A model generated the notes under the pieces. The model saw only the letters and a list, made by a program, of their open reading frames with translations. It had not been told where the DNA came from and ran no database searches. Positions 1 through 6,803 of a stretch of 44,070 nt of DNA are shown one piece after another; within the stretch, counting starts at the first letter, position 1, and every line of letters begins with the position of its first letter. This DNA comes from Sphingomonadales bacterium Ga0077531 (lineage in GTDB: Bacteria > Pseudomonadota > Alphaproteobacteria > Sphingomonadales > Sphingomonadaceae). The translations under genes were made by a program, and so were the position numbers. Where the stretch lies: the NCBI GenBank assembly GCA_001464915.1, contig LNED01000011.1:1-44070 (forward strand), in the 5' to 3' direction.

Positions 1-1128
1 GCCAAGCTCGCCAAACTGATCCGCGAACGCCACGGCAAAAAGGCGCTGATGGCCTCGCTCGACGTCAATCGTCCGGCGGCGCAGGAACAGCTGGCGGTGC
101 TCGGCACGCAGGTTGACGTGGCTACGCTGCCGATTGTCGCAGGCCAGCAGCCGGTCGATATCGCCCGGCGCGCAATGGAAGCCGCGCGGCTCCAGAATTT
201 CGATGTGCTGCTGCTCGACACCGCAGGCCGATTGCACGTTGACGATGCCCTGATGGCCGAAATGAAGGCGGTCGCCAGCGTGTCGGCCCCCAACGAAGTG
301 CTGCTGGTGGTGGATTCGCTCACCGGTCAGGACGCTGTCAATGTCGCGCAGAATTTCAGCAATGAAGTACCACTGACCGGCGTGGTGCTGACCCGGATGG
401 ACGGCGACGCCAGAGGCGGCGCGGCGCTGTCGATGCGCGCCGTGACGGGCAAGCCGATCAAATTTGCCGGCACCGGCGAAAAGCTCGACGCGATTGAGCC
501 GTTCCGTCCCGCCAGCGTGGCCGACCGCATCCTTGGCATGGGCGACGTTGTCAGCCTGGTCGAGCGCGCTGCGGCGACGATCAAGGAAGAAGACGCCGAA
601 AAGCTCGCCCGCAATCTGGAAAAGGGCAAGTTCGACCTCAACGACCTGGCGATGCAGCTCAAACAGATGCGCGCAATGGGCGGGCTGGGGATGCTCGCAG
701 GCATGATGCCGGGCATGAAGAAGGCCAAGGCGGCGATGGCCAATTCCGGGATGGACGACAAGGTGCTCGTCCACATGGAAGCCATCATCGGATCAATGAC
801 GCCCAAAGAACGCGGCAACCCTGATCTGCTGAACGCCAAGCGTAAAAAGCGCGTGGCGGCAGGCAGCGGTACCGATGTGCAGACGGTCAACAAGGTGCTG
901 AAGATGCATCAGGAAATGGCCCGCGCGATGAAGCAGATCAAGAAGATGGGCGGCCTGAAAGGGCTGGCTTCGATGTTTGGCGGCGGCGGCGGCATGGGCG
1001 GCCCCGGCGGCCCGATGGGCGGCATGGGCGGTTTGGGAGGCGGCGCAGGCGGCTTGCCCGGTCTCGGCGGCCCCGGTTTCGGCGGTGGACTACCCGGTCT
1101 TGGTGGCCCCCCGCGCGGCAAGAAATAG
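1..1128 (+). CDS. ffh: Signal recognition particle protein Ffh (5' end cut by window)
   Basis: This is the GTPase of the signal recognition particle, which binds signal sequences of nascent inner-membrane proteins with 4.5S RNA and docks with FtsY. The frame is open from base 1, so the N domain and the first G motif (P-loop), roughly 110 residues, lie outside the window; 375 residues are visible. The start of the visible part (KLIRERHGKKALMASLDVNR) is the typical G-domain stretch. Further on come DTAGRLH (G3), LTRMDGDARGGAAL (G4 region) and the closing GTGEKLDAIEPF. The C-terminal third is the Met-rich M domain (MRAMGGLGMLAGMMPGMKKAK). It ends in an unusual Gly/Met/Pro tail of about 50 residues after the last M-domain helix. 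ffh upstream of rpsP is a common proteobacterial order. Identification is certain; only the 5' end is missing. Confidence 0.97.
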   Translation, partial: AKLAKLIRERHGKKALMASLDVNRPAAQEQLAVLGTQVDVATLPIVAGQQPVDIARRAMEAARLQNFDVLLLDTAGRLHVDDALMAEMKAVASVSAPNEVLLVVDSLTGQDAVNVAQNFSNEVPLTGVVLTRMDGDARGGAALSMRAVTGKPIKFAGTGEKLDAIEPFRPASVADRILGMGDVVSLVERAAATIKEEDAEKLARNLEKGKFDLNDLAMQLKQMRAMGGLGMLAGMMPGMKKAKAAMANSGMDDKVLVHMEAIIGSMTPKERGNPDLLNAKRKKRVAAGSGTDVQTVNKVLKMHQEMARAMKQIKKMGGLKGLASMFGGGGGMGGPGGPMGGMGGLGGGAGGLPGLGGPGFGGGLPGLGGPPRGKK

Positions 1129-1190
1129 ATTTCGGTTCAATTATTCAAGTTCAACAATTCCAATTCATTTCAATCGAAAGGTAGCATTCC

Positions 1191-1733
1191 ATGTCCATTT
1201 CCATCCGGCTTTCGCGCGGCGGTGCCAAGAAGCGTCCCTATTATCGCATCGTCGTCGCCACCAGCCGCAGCCCCCGCGACGGCAAGTACCTTGAGCAGGT
1301 CGGCATCTATAACCCGCTGCTCGCCAAGGATAGCGCAGAGCGCGTGAAGTTGGTCGAAGATCGCGTGCGTTACTGGCTCGGCGTTGGCGCACAGCCGACC
1401 GACCGTGTGGCTCGCTTCCTCGACGCTGCTGGCATCCTTGAGCGTGCAGCGCGCGAAAACCTGAAGAAGGGCGAACCGGGCGAAAAGGCCAAGAGCCGCG
1501 CCGAAGACCGCGCTGCCAAGATCGCCGAAGCGGAAGAAGCCGCTCGCGCTGCTGAAGAAGAAGCCAAGGCCGCTGCTGCTGCTCCGGTTGCCGAAGAAGC
1601 GCCTGCCGCTGAAGAAGCTGCCGCCGAAGAAGCTCCTGCTGCTGAAGAAGCTGCCGCTGACGAAGCACCCGCCGCTGACGAAGCTCCGGCCGCTGACGAA
1701 GCGCCGGCTGCCGAAGATCAGGCAGAAGGCTGA
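1191..1733 (+). CDS. rpsP: 30S ribosomal protein S16 with long Ala/Glu-rich tail
   Basis: S16 is a primary-tier component of the small subunit body. The conserved core is residues 1-85 ([20 protein letters not shown], then [12 protein letters not shown], then [17 protein letters not shown]). Usual S16 length is about 80-90 residues; this one has 180 because of a highly charged, low-complexity C-terminus. The tail begins with a Lys/Glu/Ala helix (residues about 95-130) and then becomes Ala-Pro-Glu/Asp blocks, with three exact AADEAP units encoded by an 18-bp tandem repeat. The ATG is preceded by AAAGG at a reasonable distance. An AT-rich 62-base gap separates it from ffh. It is followed 8 bases later by rimM, whose product binds S16-containing 30S intermediates. 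The tail is probably disordered; its role is unknown. Confidence 0.97.
   Translation: MSISIRLSRGGAKKRPYYRIVVATSRSPRDGKYLEQVGIYNPLLAKDSAERVKLVEDRVRYWLGVGAQPTDRVARFLDAAGILERAARENLKKGEPGEKAKSRAEDRAAKIAEAEEAARAAEEEAKAAAAAPVAEEAPAAEEAAAEEAPAAEEAAADEAPAADEAPAADEAPAAEDQAEG
1653..1706 (+). repeat. Three tandem 18-bp units in the rpsP tail
   Basis: The 14-base string GCCGCTGACGAAGC begins at 1653, 1671 and 1689, giving an exact 18-bp period with minor changes in the remaining bases. It encodes AADEAP three times. Looser GAAGAAGCT-type units extend upstream to about 1580. Such repeats can vary in copy number between strains by slippage in steps of six residues without breaking the frame. Confidence 0.8.
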
Positions 1734-1741
1734 ACACGGCC

Positions 1742-2242
1742 ATGACCAAACCCATCACCCTTGCCGCCATCGCTGGCGCGCACGGGGTGGCGGGCGAGGT
1801 GCGCCTGAAGCTGTTCGGGCAGAGCGTCGCCGCGCTGTCCGAACACAAAAGCTTCAATGAAGGCGCACTGACGCTTGTGAAAGTCCGCGAAGACGGGAAG
1901 GGCGGCGGCGTCGCCCGCTTTGCCGAGAGCAATTCCCGCGCCGATGCCGAACGGCTGCGCGGCACCACGCTCACCGTCCCGCGCGAGGCGCTGCCCCCAT
2001 TGGGTGACGGCGAGTTCTATCATGTCGACCTGCTCGGCTTGGCCGTCGTAACCGATGCGGGCGACGCGGTGGGCCGAGTGCTCGCCATCGAGAATTTCGG
2101 CGCGACCGACATTATCGAAATCACCCGCGAACCTGCCCCGGAAAAGGGGCCGAAAACCTTCATGGTGCCGATGATCCCCACGGCGGTGATTGAATGGGAT
2201 GCAGCAAGGCTTGTGATCGCGGCAGGTTTCGCCGAAGATTGA
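1742..2242 (+). CDS. rimM: Ribosome maturation factor RimM
   Basis: RimM assists late assembly of the 30S head domain around S19 and 16S rRNA processing. The 166-residue protein has the normal length. The N-terminal RimM barrel begins with ITLAAIAGAHGVAGEVRLKL (residues 4-23), the family signature. The C-terminal PRC-barrel begins at GEFYHVDLLGL (residues about 96-106) and ends near PMIPTAVIEWDAARLVI. It starts 8 bases after the rpsP stop, consistent with co-translation. In most proteobacteria the next gene is trmD; here five other genes intervene before trmD at 5527. Confidence 0.96.
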   Translation: MTKPITLAAIAGAHGVAGEVRLKLFGQSVAALSEHKSFNEGALTLVKVREDGKGGGVARFAESNSRADAERLRGTTLTVPREALPPLGDGEFYHVDLLGLAVVTDAGDAVGRVLAIENFGATDIIEITREPAPEKGPKTFMVPMIPTAVIEWDAARLVIAAGFAED

Positions 2243-2246
2243 AGTC

Positions 2247-2573
2247 ATGATCGCTGCCGTTTTTGCTCTCGTGTTTGTCACGATCATACTTGTCATGGCC
2301 ACGCTTGGCGCAGTTCTCGTTGCGCGGTTTTTGTTCGGCGGGAGCTATGCATCTCGCCGAGTGATAGCCGCTGCGATTGGCGGGCCTCTGACCGTCATTC
2401 TGCCAACCTTGGTTTTCGTTGTCTTGGATGCTGGTGCGGTTGATGCATCGGGTGCTATAGGGTTCAGCATTGTGCTGGTCATCGCATCCGGGATCATTGG
2501 CTGGCCCATCGCCCATTTCGCTACACGGCGGCTTGACCGGCTGACCCGGTTCGACCCGCAAGTGTTCGAGTAG
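2247..2573 (+). CDS. Small integral membrane protein, unknown
   Basis: I do not recognise a family. The 108-residue product is almost entirely hydrophobic, with three likely membrane helices: residues 3-30 (begins MIAAVFALVFVTIILVM), about 40-63 (AAIGGPLTVILPTLVFVVL) and about 68-92 (GAIGFSIVLVIASGIIGWPI). A short basic cytoplasmic tail follows (TRRLDRLTRF). The ATG is 4 bases after the rimM stop, so it is probably translated from the same mRNA. By eye the gene is somewhat less GC-rich than rimM. Its position in the gap that splits rimM from trmD marks it as the first gene of the inserted block. Confidence 0.7.
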   Translation: MIAAVFALVFVTIILVMATLGAVLVARFLFGGSYASRRVIAAAIGGPLTVILPTLVFVVLDAGAVDASGAIGFSIVLVIASGIIGWPIAHFATRRLDRLTRFDPQVFE

Positions 2574-2585
2574 CGGGCGCGGGCG

Positions 2586-3131
2586 GTGCAGGCGACGCTT
2601 TCCGCGCTCTGGCACCGTATCGCCGCGCACTCCATCGGCCCCGATGACTCTGCGCTCACCTTTGCCGCCCGGCTCGCGCGCGAAAACCGCTGGAGCCTCG
2701 CCCATGCCGAAGCGGTGGTCGGCGAATACAAGCGGTTCTGCTATCTCGCCATGACCGCCGGGCACGAGGTCACGCCGTCCGACGCGGTTGATCAGGCGTG
2801 GCACCTGCACCTTACATATTCGCGCGACTACTGGCAGACATTCTGCCCCGAGGTGCTGGGGAGCGACCTTCACCACGGCCCGACCAAAGGCGGCGCGTTG
2901 GAGCGGCACCGCTTTTACGACCAAGACGCCGCGACCCTCGTCGCATATGAAGCCGCGTTCGGCACCCCGCCTCCGCCCGATATCTGGCCCGCTGCGCGCA
3001 AGCGCTTCACCATCGACCCTATGGGGGTGCGCGTTAACTTTTCCGATGGTATCTTTCTCTCACGCCGGGTCGCGCTGGCGCTGGGCATCACCGTCTTCGT
3101 GGCGGGATTGCTCACAGGAAGGATACTATAA
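2586..3131 (+). CDS. GRDP-like (glycine-rich domain-containing protein family) protein
   Basis: The 181-residue protein carries a segment (residues about 55-85: SDAVDQAWHLHLTYSRDYW) resembling the D..WH.H...Y motif of the GRDP-like family (Pfam PF07173 type), found in plant glycine-rich-domain proteins and in small bacterial proteins. A second His pair follows (DLHHGPTKGG). A hydrophobic C-terminal segment (VALALGITVFVAGLLTGRIL) looks like a membrane anchor. The chosen start is a GTG, 12 bases after the previous stop; no better ATG precedes the conserved part. Its stop overlaps the next start by one base (TAATG). In other bacteria such proteins are found beside TIGR04222-type membrane proteins, as here. 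Biochemical function is unknown. Confidence 0.75.
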   Translation: MQATLSALWHRIAAHSIGPDDSALTFAARLARENRWSLAHAEAVVGEYKRFCYLAMTAGHEVTPSDAVDQAWHLHLTYSRDYWQTFCPEVLGSDLHHGPTKGGALERHRFYDQDAATLVAYEAAFGTPPPPDIWPAARKRFTIDPMGVRVNFSDGIFLSRRVALALGITVFVAGLLTGRIL

Positions 3132-3952
3132 TGCAGCTGTTCTCGTCCTGGACGGGCAGCGATTTTTTGCTGTTTTACATCATGCTGCTGGGCTTCAGCG
3201 CCCTTGCTGCATGGTGGATCCCGGCGCACCTGCGTGATCAGGGACGCCGCAGCGAATCACCCGACGCTGAAGACCTGGCGATGCTGGAGGGCGGACGGGT
3301 TAGATACACCGACTCGGTCATTGCCGATCTGTTTGCTCGCGGCGGCCTGAAGAACGACGGCCAAAACAAGCTGCGCGTGGCCGAGCCCGGCCTGCCAGCC
3401 AGCCCTGCCGGACGGGCATTGCTGGCTGCGCGCGATCCGTTCAGCCGGAGCGAAGCTGATAATATGCTCGCCACCCATGCCAGCCGGATGACTGCGCGGC
3501 TGCGGCGTGAAGGGTTGTTGCTGCGGCCCGATGCTCTCTCCCGTCTGCGCTGGTTGTCAATTGTGCCGATTGTGGCGGTCTTTGTGATCGGGCTCTATCG
3601 CCAACGTGCGGGAGCTGCGCTGGGTGAGCCGACCGGGTTTCTGGTCGTGTTGCTGGTGCTGACTGGGGTGCTGGCCGTGATCCGCTTTGCCAAGTTCGAT
3701 GGGCGCACCGTCGCCGGAATTACCGCGGTGATGCAAATGCGCGAAAAGTCCTCGCGCCTGCGCCGCGCGCCGCAAGCAGGCGAGGCGGGTATCGCCGTTG
3801 CGCTGTTCGGCACCGGCATCCTGGTCGGAACCCCGTGGGAACCTGTGCACGCCATGCGGCAACAAGGCAGCGGCGATGGTGGCGGTGGCAGTGACAGCAG
3901 CAGCGATGGCGGTGGAGACGGCGGCGGCGGTTGCGGCGGTTGCGGGGGCTGA
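3131..3952 (+). CDS. TIGR04222-like membrane protein with Gly/Cys-rich tail
   Basis: 273 residues. An N-terminal membrane helix (residues about 8-30, LLFYIMLLGFSALAAWWI) is followed by a soluble region containing a helical TIGR04222-like domain. Two further helices follow (residues about 140-157, LSIVPIVAVFVIGL; about 168-187, GFLVVLLVLTGVLAVI). After a region rich in Arg the protein has another hydrophobic stretch (AVALFGTGILVG). It ends in a low-complexity Gly/Asp/Ser tail closing with CGGCGG, which is typical of this family. AGGAAGG stands 8 bases before the ATG, and the start overlaps the preceding stop by one base. The family assignment is from memory of its architecture. The terminal CxxC could bind metal or become lipid- or sulfur-modified; nothing in the sequence settles this. 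Confidence 0.75.
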   Translation: MQLFSSWTGSDFLLFYIMLLGFSALAAWWIPAHLRDQGRRSESPDAEDLAMLEGGRVRYTDSVIADLFARGGLKNDGQNKLRVAEPGLPASPAGRALLAARDPFSRSEADNMLATHASRMTARLRREGLLLRPDALSRLRWLSIVPIVAVFVIGLYRQRAGAALGEPTGFLVVLLVLTGVLAVIRFAKFDGRTVAGITAVMQMREKSSRLRRAPQAGEAGIAVALFGTGILVGTPWEPVHAMRQQGSGDGGGGSDSSSDGGGDGGGGCGGCGG

Positions 3953-3960
3953 TTTCCCCT

Positions 3961-4070
3961 CAGGAGCATCGCGCCGAAAAGTGGGAACCGGTTTTCGGCC
4001 TCTAGCGATGCGACAATAAGCGGATAGAGCAGCTTGCGTGATTCCCAAATCGCGCAAGCTGCTCTAAGCG
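3961..4070. repeat. Intergenic palindromic element resembling the rhizobial RIME/REP family
   Basis: The element has two hairpins. The first pairs GCATCGC (3966-3972) with GCGATGC (4005-4011) and, inside it, GCCGAAAA (3973-3980) with TTTTCGGC (3992-3999) around a GTGGGAACCGG-containing centre. The second pairs AGAGCAGCTTGCG (4026-4038) with CGCAAGCTGCTCT (4053-4065), a perfect 13-bp stem. The central GAAAAGTGGGAACCGGTTTTC is the hallmark of a repeat known from rhizobia and other alphaproteobacteria. It fills the gap between the TIGR04222-like gene and the nitrilase. It may also act as a transcription barrier or mRNA stabiliser, but there is no T-tract. Confidence 0.75.
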
Positions 4071-4076
4071 GCGGGG

Positions 4077-5045
4077 ATGACGAAGCTTTCAAGTTCCTTG
4101 GCTGTCGCCGTTGTGCAAGCCGCCCCAATCCCGCTCGATTTCGGTGCGGGGATCGAGAAGGCCGTTCGCCTCGCGCGCGAAGCCATTGATAATGGCGCGC
4201 GGGTCGTGGCCTTTGGCGAGACGTTCCTTGGCGGCTATCCGCTGTGGCTCGACGAAGCGCCGGGTGCCGCCCTGTGGGATCACCCCGGCACCAAGGCGCT
4301 CCACACAATCATGCTCGAACAGGCGGTGGTCGCCAATGATGAACGGCTGCTGCCCTTGCAGGAACTGGCCGATGCAAGCGGTGCGGCGATCAGCATCGGC
4401 ACGCATGAACGGGTGCGGCGCAGCCTTGTGAACAACCAGATGACTTTCCGCCCCGGCCTGCCGGTTCTCGATCACCGCAAGCTGGTGCCGACCCATGGCG
4501 AGCGCCTGATTTGGGCGCGCGGCGATGGCTCGACGCTCGGCGTGCATCAGGCCGAATGGGGGCGGCTCGGCACCCTGATCTGCTGGGAACACTGGATGCC
4601 GCTCGCCCGCGCGGCGATGCATAACCTTGGCGAGGATGTGCACGTGGCGGCATGGCCGACGGTGCGTGAGAGCCATGCGATTGCCTCGCGGCATTATGCG
4701 ATGGAGGGGCGGTGCTTCGTGCTGGCGGCGGGGCTGGTGCAGATGAAGGATGATCTGCTCGATGGGTTGGAGCGCGTGGGCGGTTCGGACGAGGCTCGCG
4801 AATTGATCGAGGCAATCCCCAGCGAGGTGCTTAACAAGGGCGGCTCGCTGATCGCTGCGCCGGACACCCGCGTCATCGCGCAGGCGGGCGAGGGCGAGGA
4901 GACTTTGCTGGCGAAACTCGACCTTGATGAAGTTGCGGCGGGGCTGACTAGCCTCGATACGGACGGCCATTATGCGCGGCCTGATGTGTTTGAGCTAAGG
5001 GTTGATGTGCGGGCCAAGGAGGGCGTCCAATGGAACTTAGACTGA
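4077..5045 (+). CDS. Nitrilase (carbon-nitrogen hydrolase family, branch 1)
   Basis: Hydrolyses a nitrile (or related C-N bond) with a covalent thioimidate at an active Cys. All three catalytic residues are visible: Glu48 in FGETFLGGYPLW, Lys135 in LDHRKLVPTHGERLIWARGDG and Cys169 in GRLGTLICWEHWMPLAR. The HRKLVPT.GERL.W..GDGS block and the CWEH.MPL motif are typical of true nitrilases rather than of amidases or ureidopropionases. Length 322 is within the normal 300-370. The substrate cannot be read from sequence; aliphatic or arylaceto-nitriles are both possible. The gene begins just after the palindromic element, so it may have its own promoter. Its last 16 bases overlap the next gene. A nitrilase inside the rimM-trmD operon is unusual. 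Confidence 0.92.
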   Translation: MTKLSSSLAVAVVQAAPIPLDFGAGIEKAVRLAREAIDNGARVVAFGETFLGGYPLWLDEAPGAALWDHPGTKALHTIMLEQAVVANDERLLPLQELADASGAAISIGTHERVRRSLVNNQMTFRPGLPVLDHRKLVPTHGERLIWARGDGSTLGVHQAEWGRLGTLICWEHWMPLARAAMHNLGEDVHVAAWPTVRESHAIASRHYAMEGRCFVLAAGLVQMKDDLLDGLERVGGSDEARELIEAIPSEVLNKGGSLIAAPDTRVIAQAGEGEETLLAKLDLDEVAAGLTSLDTDGHYARPDVFELRVDVRAKEGVQWNLD

Positions 5046-5530
5046 GCAAACCACGCGAAAAATGGTTCTTTCTGATCGCCCTGCCAGTGGTTGTCGCGAT
5101 CGAATGGGCGTTCGCCCGCTCGCTCGACTGGGGCGCCTATCCACGCAGTGAGTGGGTCGCGCTGTTCGACTTGTGTGTTTTCATGCCGCTTATGTATCTG
5201 CTTATCTTCAGCAGCGATTTGACACGAAAGGCCCGTTTGCTGCGCTGCCTCGGCATTGCCGGAATTGGCCTGTTCGCATCGGGCTGGATTGTGCCCGAAC
5301 CTAACCAATTCATCATTGGCGAGCTTTCAACCCTTCGAAAGGCGGCGATCGTCGTCATCCTCCTCTTCGAGGGTTGGATCATGTGGAAGGTGATCGGCGC
5401 GGTCTATCGCCAGAATGCCGATGCGAAGGCGCTGGAGCGCGAGTTTGCGATGCCGGAATGGATCGCGAAACTGATGGTGCTGGAAGCCAAGTTCTGGAAG
5501 GCTGTTTGGCAGTTCTTGCGCCGCAAATGA
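5030..5530 (+). CDS. Membrane protein of unknown function
   Basis: I recognise no family. The 166-residue product has about four hydrophobic segments: residues 12-31 ([18 protein letters not shown]), 42-61 ([19 protein letters not shown]), 70-88 ([19 protein letters not shown]) and about 105-124 ([20 protein letters not shown]). An amphipathic C-terminus rich in Lys, Trp and Glu follows. The ATG lies 16 bases inside the nitrilase gene and the stop overlaps the trmD start (ATGA). Both junctions imply translational coupling with its neighbours. Similar membrane proteins occur in sphingomonads, but I cannot name a role. Confidence 0.8.
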   Translation: MELRLSKPREKWFFLIALPVVVAIEWAFARSLDWGAYPRSEWVALFDLCVFMPLMYLLIFSSDLTRKARLLRCLGIAGIGLFASGWIVPEPNQFIIGELSTLRKAAIVVILLFEGWIMWKVIGAVYRQNADAKALEREFAMPEWIAKLMVLEAKFWKAVWQFLRRK

Positions 5531-6270
5531 CCTTCGCCGCCACCATCCTCACGCTCTACCCGGAGATGTTCCCCGGGCCGCTCGGGCACTCCATCGCGGG
5601 CCGCGCGCTGGCTGATGCCAAGTGGGGGTGCGAGACCGTGCAAATCCGCGATTTTGCCGAGGACAAGCACCGCACCGTCGATGATACGCCCGCAGGCGGC
5701 GGGGCAGGGATGGTGCTCAAGTGTGATGTGCTGGCGCGGGCGCTCGACAGCGCGCCTGCTGCCGGTCGCCCGATCCTCGCCATGACCCCGCGGGGCAGGC
5801 CCATCACCCAACAGCGCATCCGCGAAATCGCCAGCGGCCCCGGCGTCATCATCCTGTGCGGGCGGTTTGAGGGCTTCGACGAGCGCCTGTTCGAGGCCCG
5901 GCCTGAGATCGAGCAAGTCTCCCTCGCCGATATCGTCCTTTCCGGCGGCGAGATGGCCGCGCTCACCATCCTTGATGCTTGCATTCGCCTGCTTCCCGGC
6001 GTAATGGGCGCGGCTTCCAGCGGGGATGACGAGAGCTTTGAACAAAGCCTCCTCGAATACCCGCACTATACCCGACCTCAGGAATGGGAAGGGCGCACGA
6101 TCCCCGAAGTGCTGCGATCGGGGGATCATGCGAAAATCGCTGCTTGGCGCAAGGCAAGGAGCGAGGATGACACACGGTTACGCAGGCCAGACCTTTGGGA
6201 ACGTCATAAGGGCGTTCGGGTCCAGCCTGCCTCTGGCGCGCGGCGAAAAGACAAGGAACCGGACCAGTGA
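5527..6270 (+). CDS. trmD: tRNA (guanine37-N1)-methyltransferase TrmD
   Basis: Makes m1G at position 37 of tRNAs reading CUN, CCN and CGG codons and so prevents +1 frameshifting. It is a SPOUT-class (trefoil knot) SAM enzyme. The start is set by homology: [20 protein letters not shown] matches the TrmD N-terminus, and ATG 5527 overlaps the preceding TGA. An upstream in-frame ATG at 5374 would only add residues read out of frame through the previous gene. Knot residues are visible in [14 protein letters not shown] (about 112-125), [12 protein letters not shown] (about 134-145) and the linker [20 protein letters not shown]. The C-terminal RNA-binding domain ends near DLWERHKG, with extra basic residues after it. 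Length 247 is normal. It shares a GTGA overlap with rplS. Confidence 0.97.
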   Translation: MTFAATILTLYPEMFPGPLGHSIAGRALADAKWGCETVQIRDFAEDKHRTVDDTPAGGGAGMVLKCDVLARALDSAPAAGRPILAMTPRGRPITQQRIREIASGPGVIILCGRFEGFDERLFEARPEIEQVSLADIVLSGGEMAALTILDACIRLLPGVMGAASSGDDESFEQSLLEYPHYTRPQEWEGRTIPEVLRSGDHAKIAAWRKARSEDDTRLRRPDLWERHKGVRVQPASGARRKDKEPDQ

Positions 6271-6635
6271 ACCTGATCCAGCAGATTGAAGCCGAAGAAA
6301 TCGCCAAGTCCGGCAAGGACATCCCGACTTTCCGCGCAGGCGACACCGTCCGCGTCGGCGTGAAGGTGAAGGAAGGCAACCGTGAGCGTGTTCAGATGTA
6401 CGAAGGCGTCGTGATCGCCCGTTCGAACCGCGGGATGGGCAGCAACTTCACCGTGCGCAAGATGAGCTTTGGCGAGGGCGTCGAGCGCGTTTTCCCGCTC
6501 TACTCGCCGATCGTCGAAAGCATCACCGTGGTCCGCCGCGGCGTGGTGCGTCGTGCGAAGCTCTATTACCTGCGCGGCCGCACCGGCAAGAGCGCACGTA
6601 TCGTCGAGCGCCGCGACTACACGCCCAAGGCGTAA
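6267..6635 (+). CDS. rplS: 50S ribosomal protein L19
   Basis: L19 sits at the 30S-50S interface. The signature stretch is visible as [20 protein letters not shown] (residues about 20-39), then [27 protein letters not shown] and the closing [24 protein letters not shown]. Length 122 is normal. The start is a GTG at 6267 whose TG overlaps the trmD stop, so translation should depend on trmD. It is the last gene of the operon, with a strong terminator 25 bases downstream. Confidence 0.97.
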   Translation: MNLIQQIEAEEIAKSGKDIPTFRAGDTVRVGVKVKEGNRERVQMYEGVVIARSNRGMGSNFTVRKMSFGEGVERVFPLYSPIVESITVVRRGVVRRAKLYYLRGRTGKSARIVERRDYTPKA

Positions 6636-6660
6636 GGCTTTCAAGCCAGCGAATATCGAA

Positions 6661-6688
6661 GGGCGGCCTCGCAAGAGGTCGCCCTTTT
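6661..6688 (+). terminator. Rho-independent terminator after rplS
   Basis: GGGCGGCCTC (6661-6670) pairs with GAGGTCGCCC (6675-6684) with one G-U wobble, closed by a GCAA tetraloop and followed by TTTT. This is the end of the ffh/rpsP...rplS operon and the clearest intrinsic terminator in the window. Confidence 0.9.
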
Positions 6689-6710
6689 GCTTTGGGGGCA
6701 AACATCAATT

Positions 6711-6789
6711 CGTCATTGCGAGCGTCTGCGAAGCAATCCAAGGTCAGGCCTTGGATTGACGCGCAACCTTGGTGTTGCTCGCAACGACG
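6711..6789. repeat. REP-like palindrome (CGTCATTGCGAGCG... family)
   Basis: The outer arms are CGTCATTGCGAGC (6711-6723) and GCTCGCAACGACG (6777-6789), complementary except for one wobble. The inner arms CAATCCAAGG (6734-6743) and CCTTGGATTG (6749-6758) are perfectly complementary. The arm text matches a dispersed repeat seen in many alphaproteobacterial intergenic regions (CGTCATTGCGAG..GCGAAGCAATCCA). It lies between the rplS terminator and the S9 peptidase start. It is probably a non-autonomous mobile remnant; only one copy is present in this window. Confidence 0.75.
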
Positions 6790-6803
6790 AGGTGAAAATT
6801 GAC

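Noticed and set aside
1579..1733. Tandem repeats as a CRISPR-like array
   Set aside because: The units are contiguous, codon-phased and inside rpsP; there are no spacers. No CRISPR array was seen elsewhere.
3850..3952. Gly-rich tail of the TIGR04222-like protein as a frameshift artefact
   Set aside because: The tail is in frame with the conserved part and matches the family habit of ending in Gly/Cys repeats.
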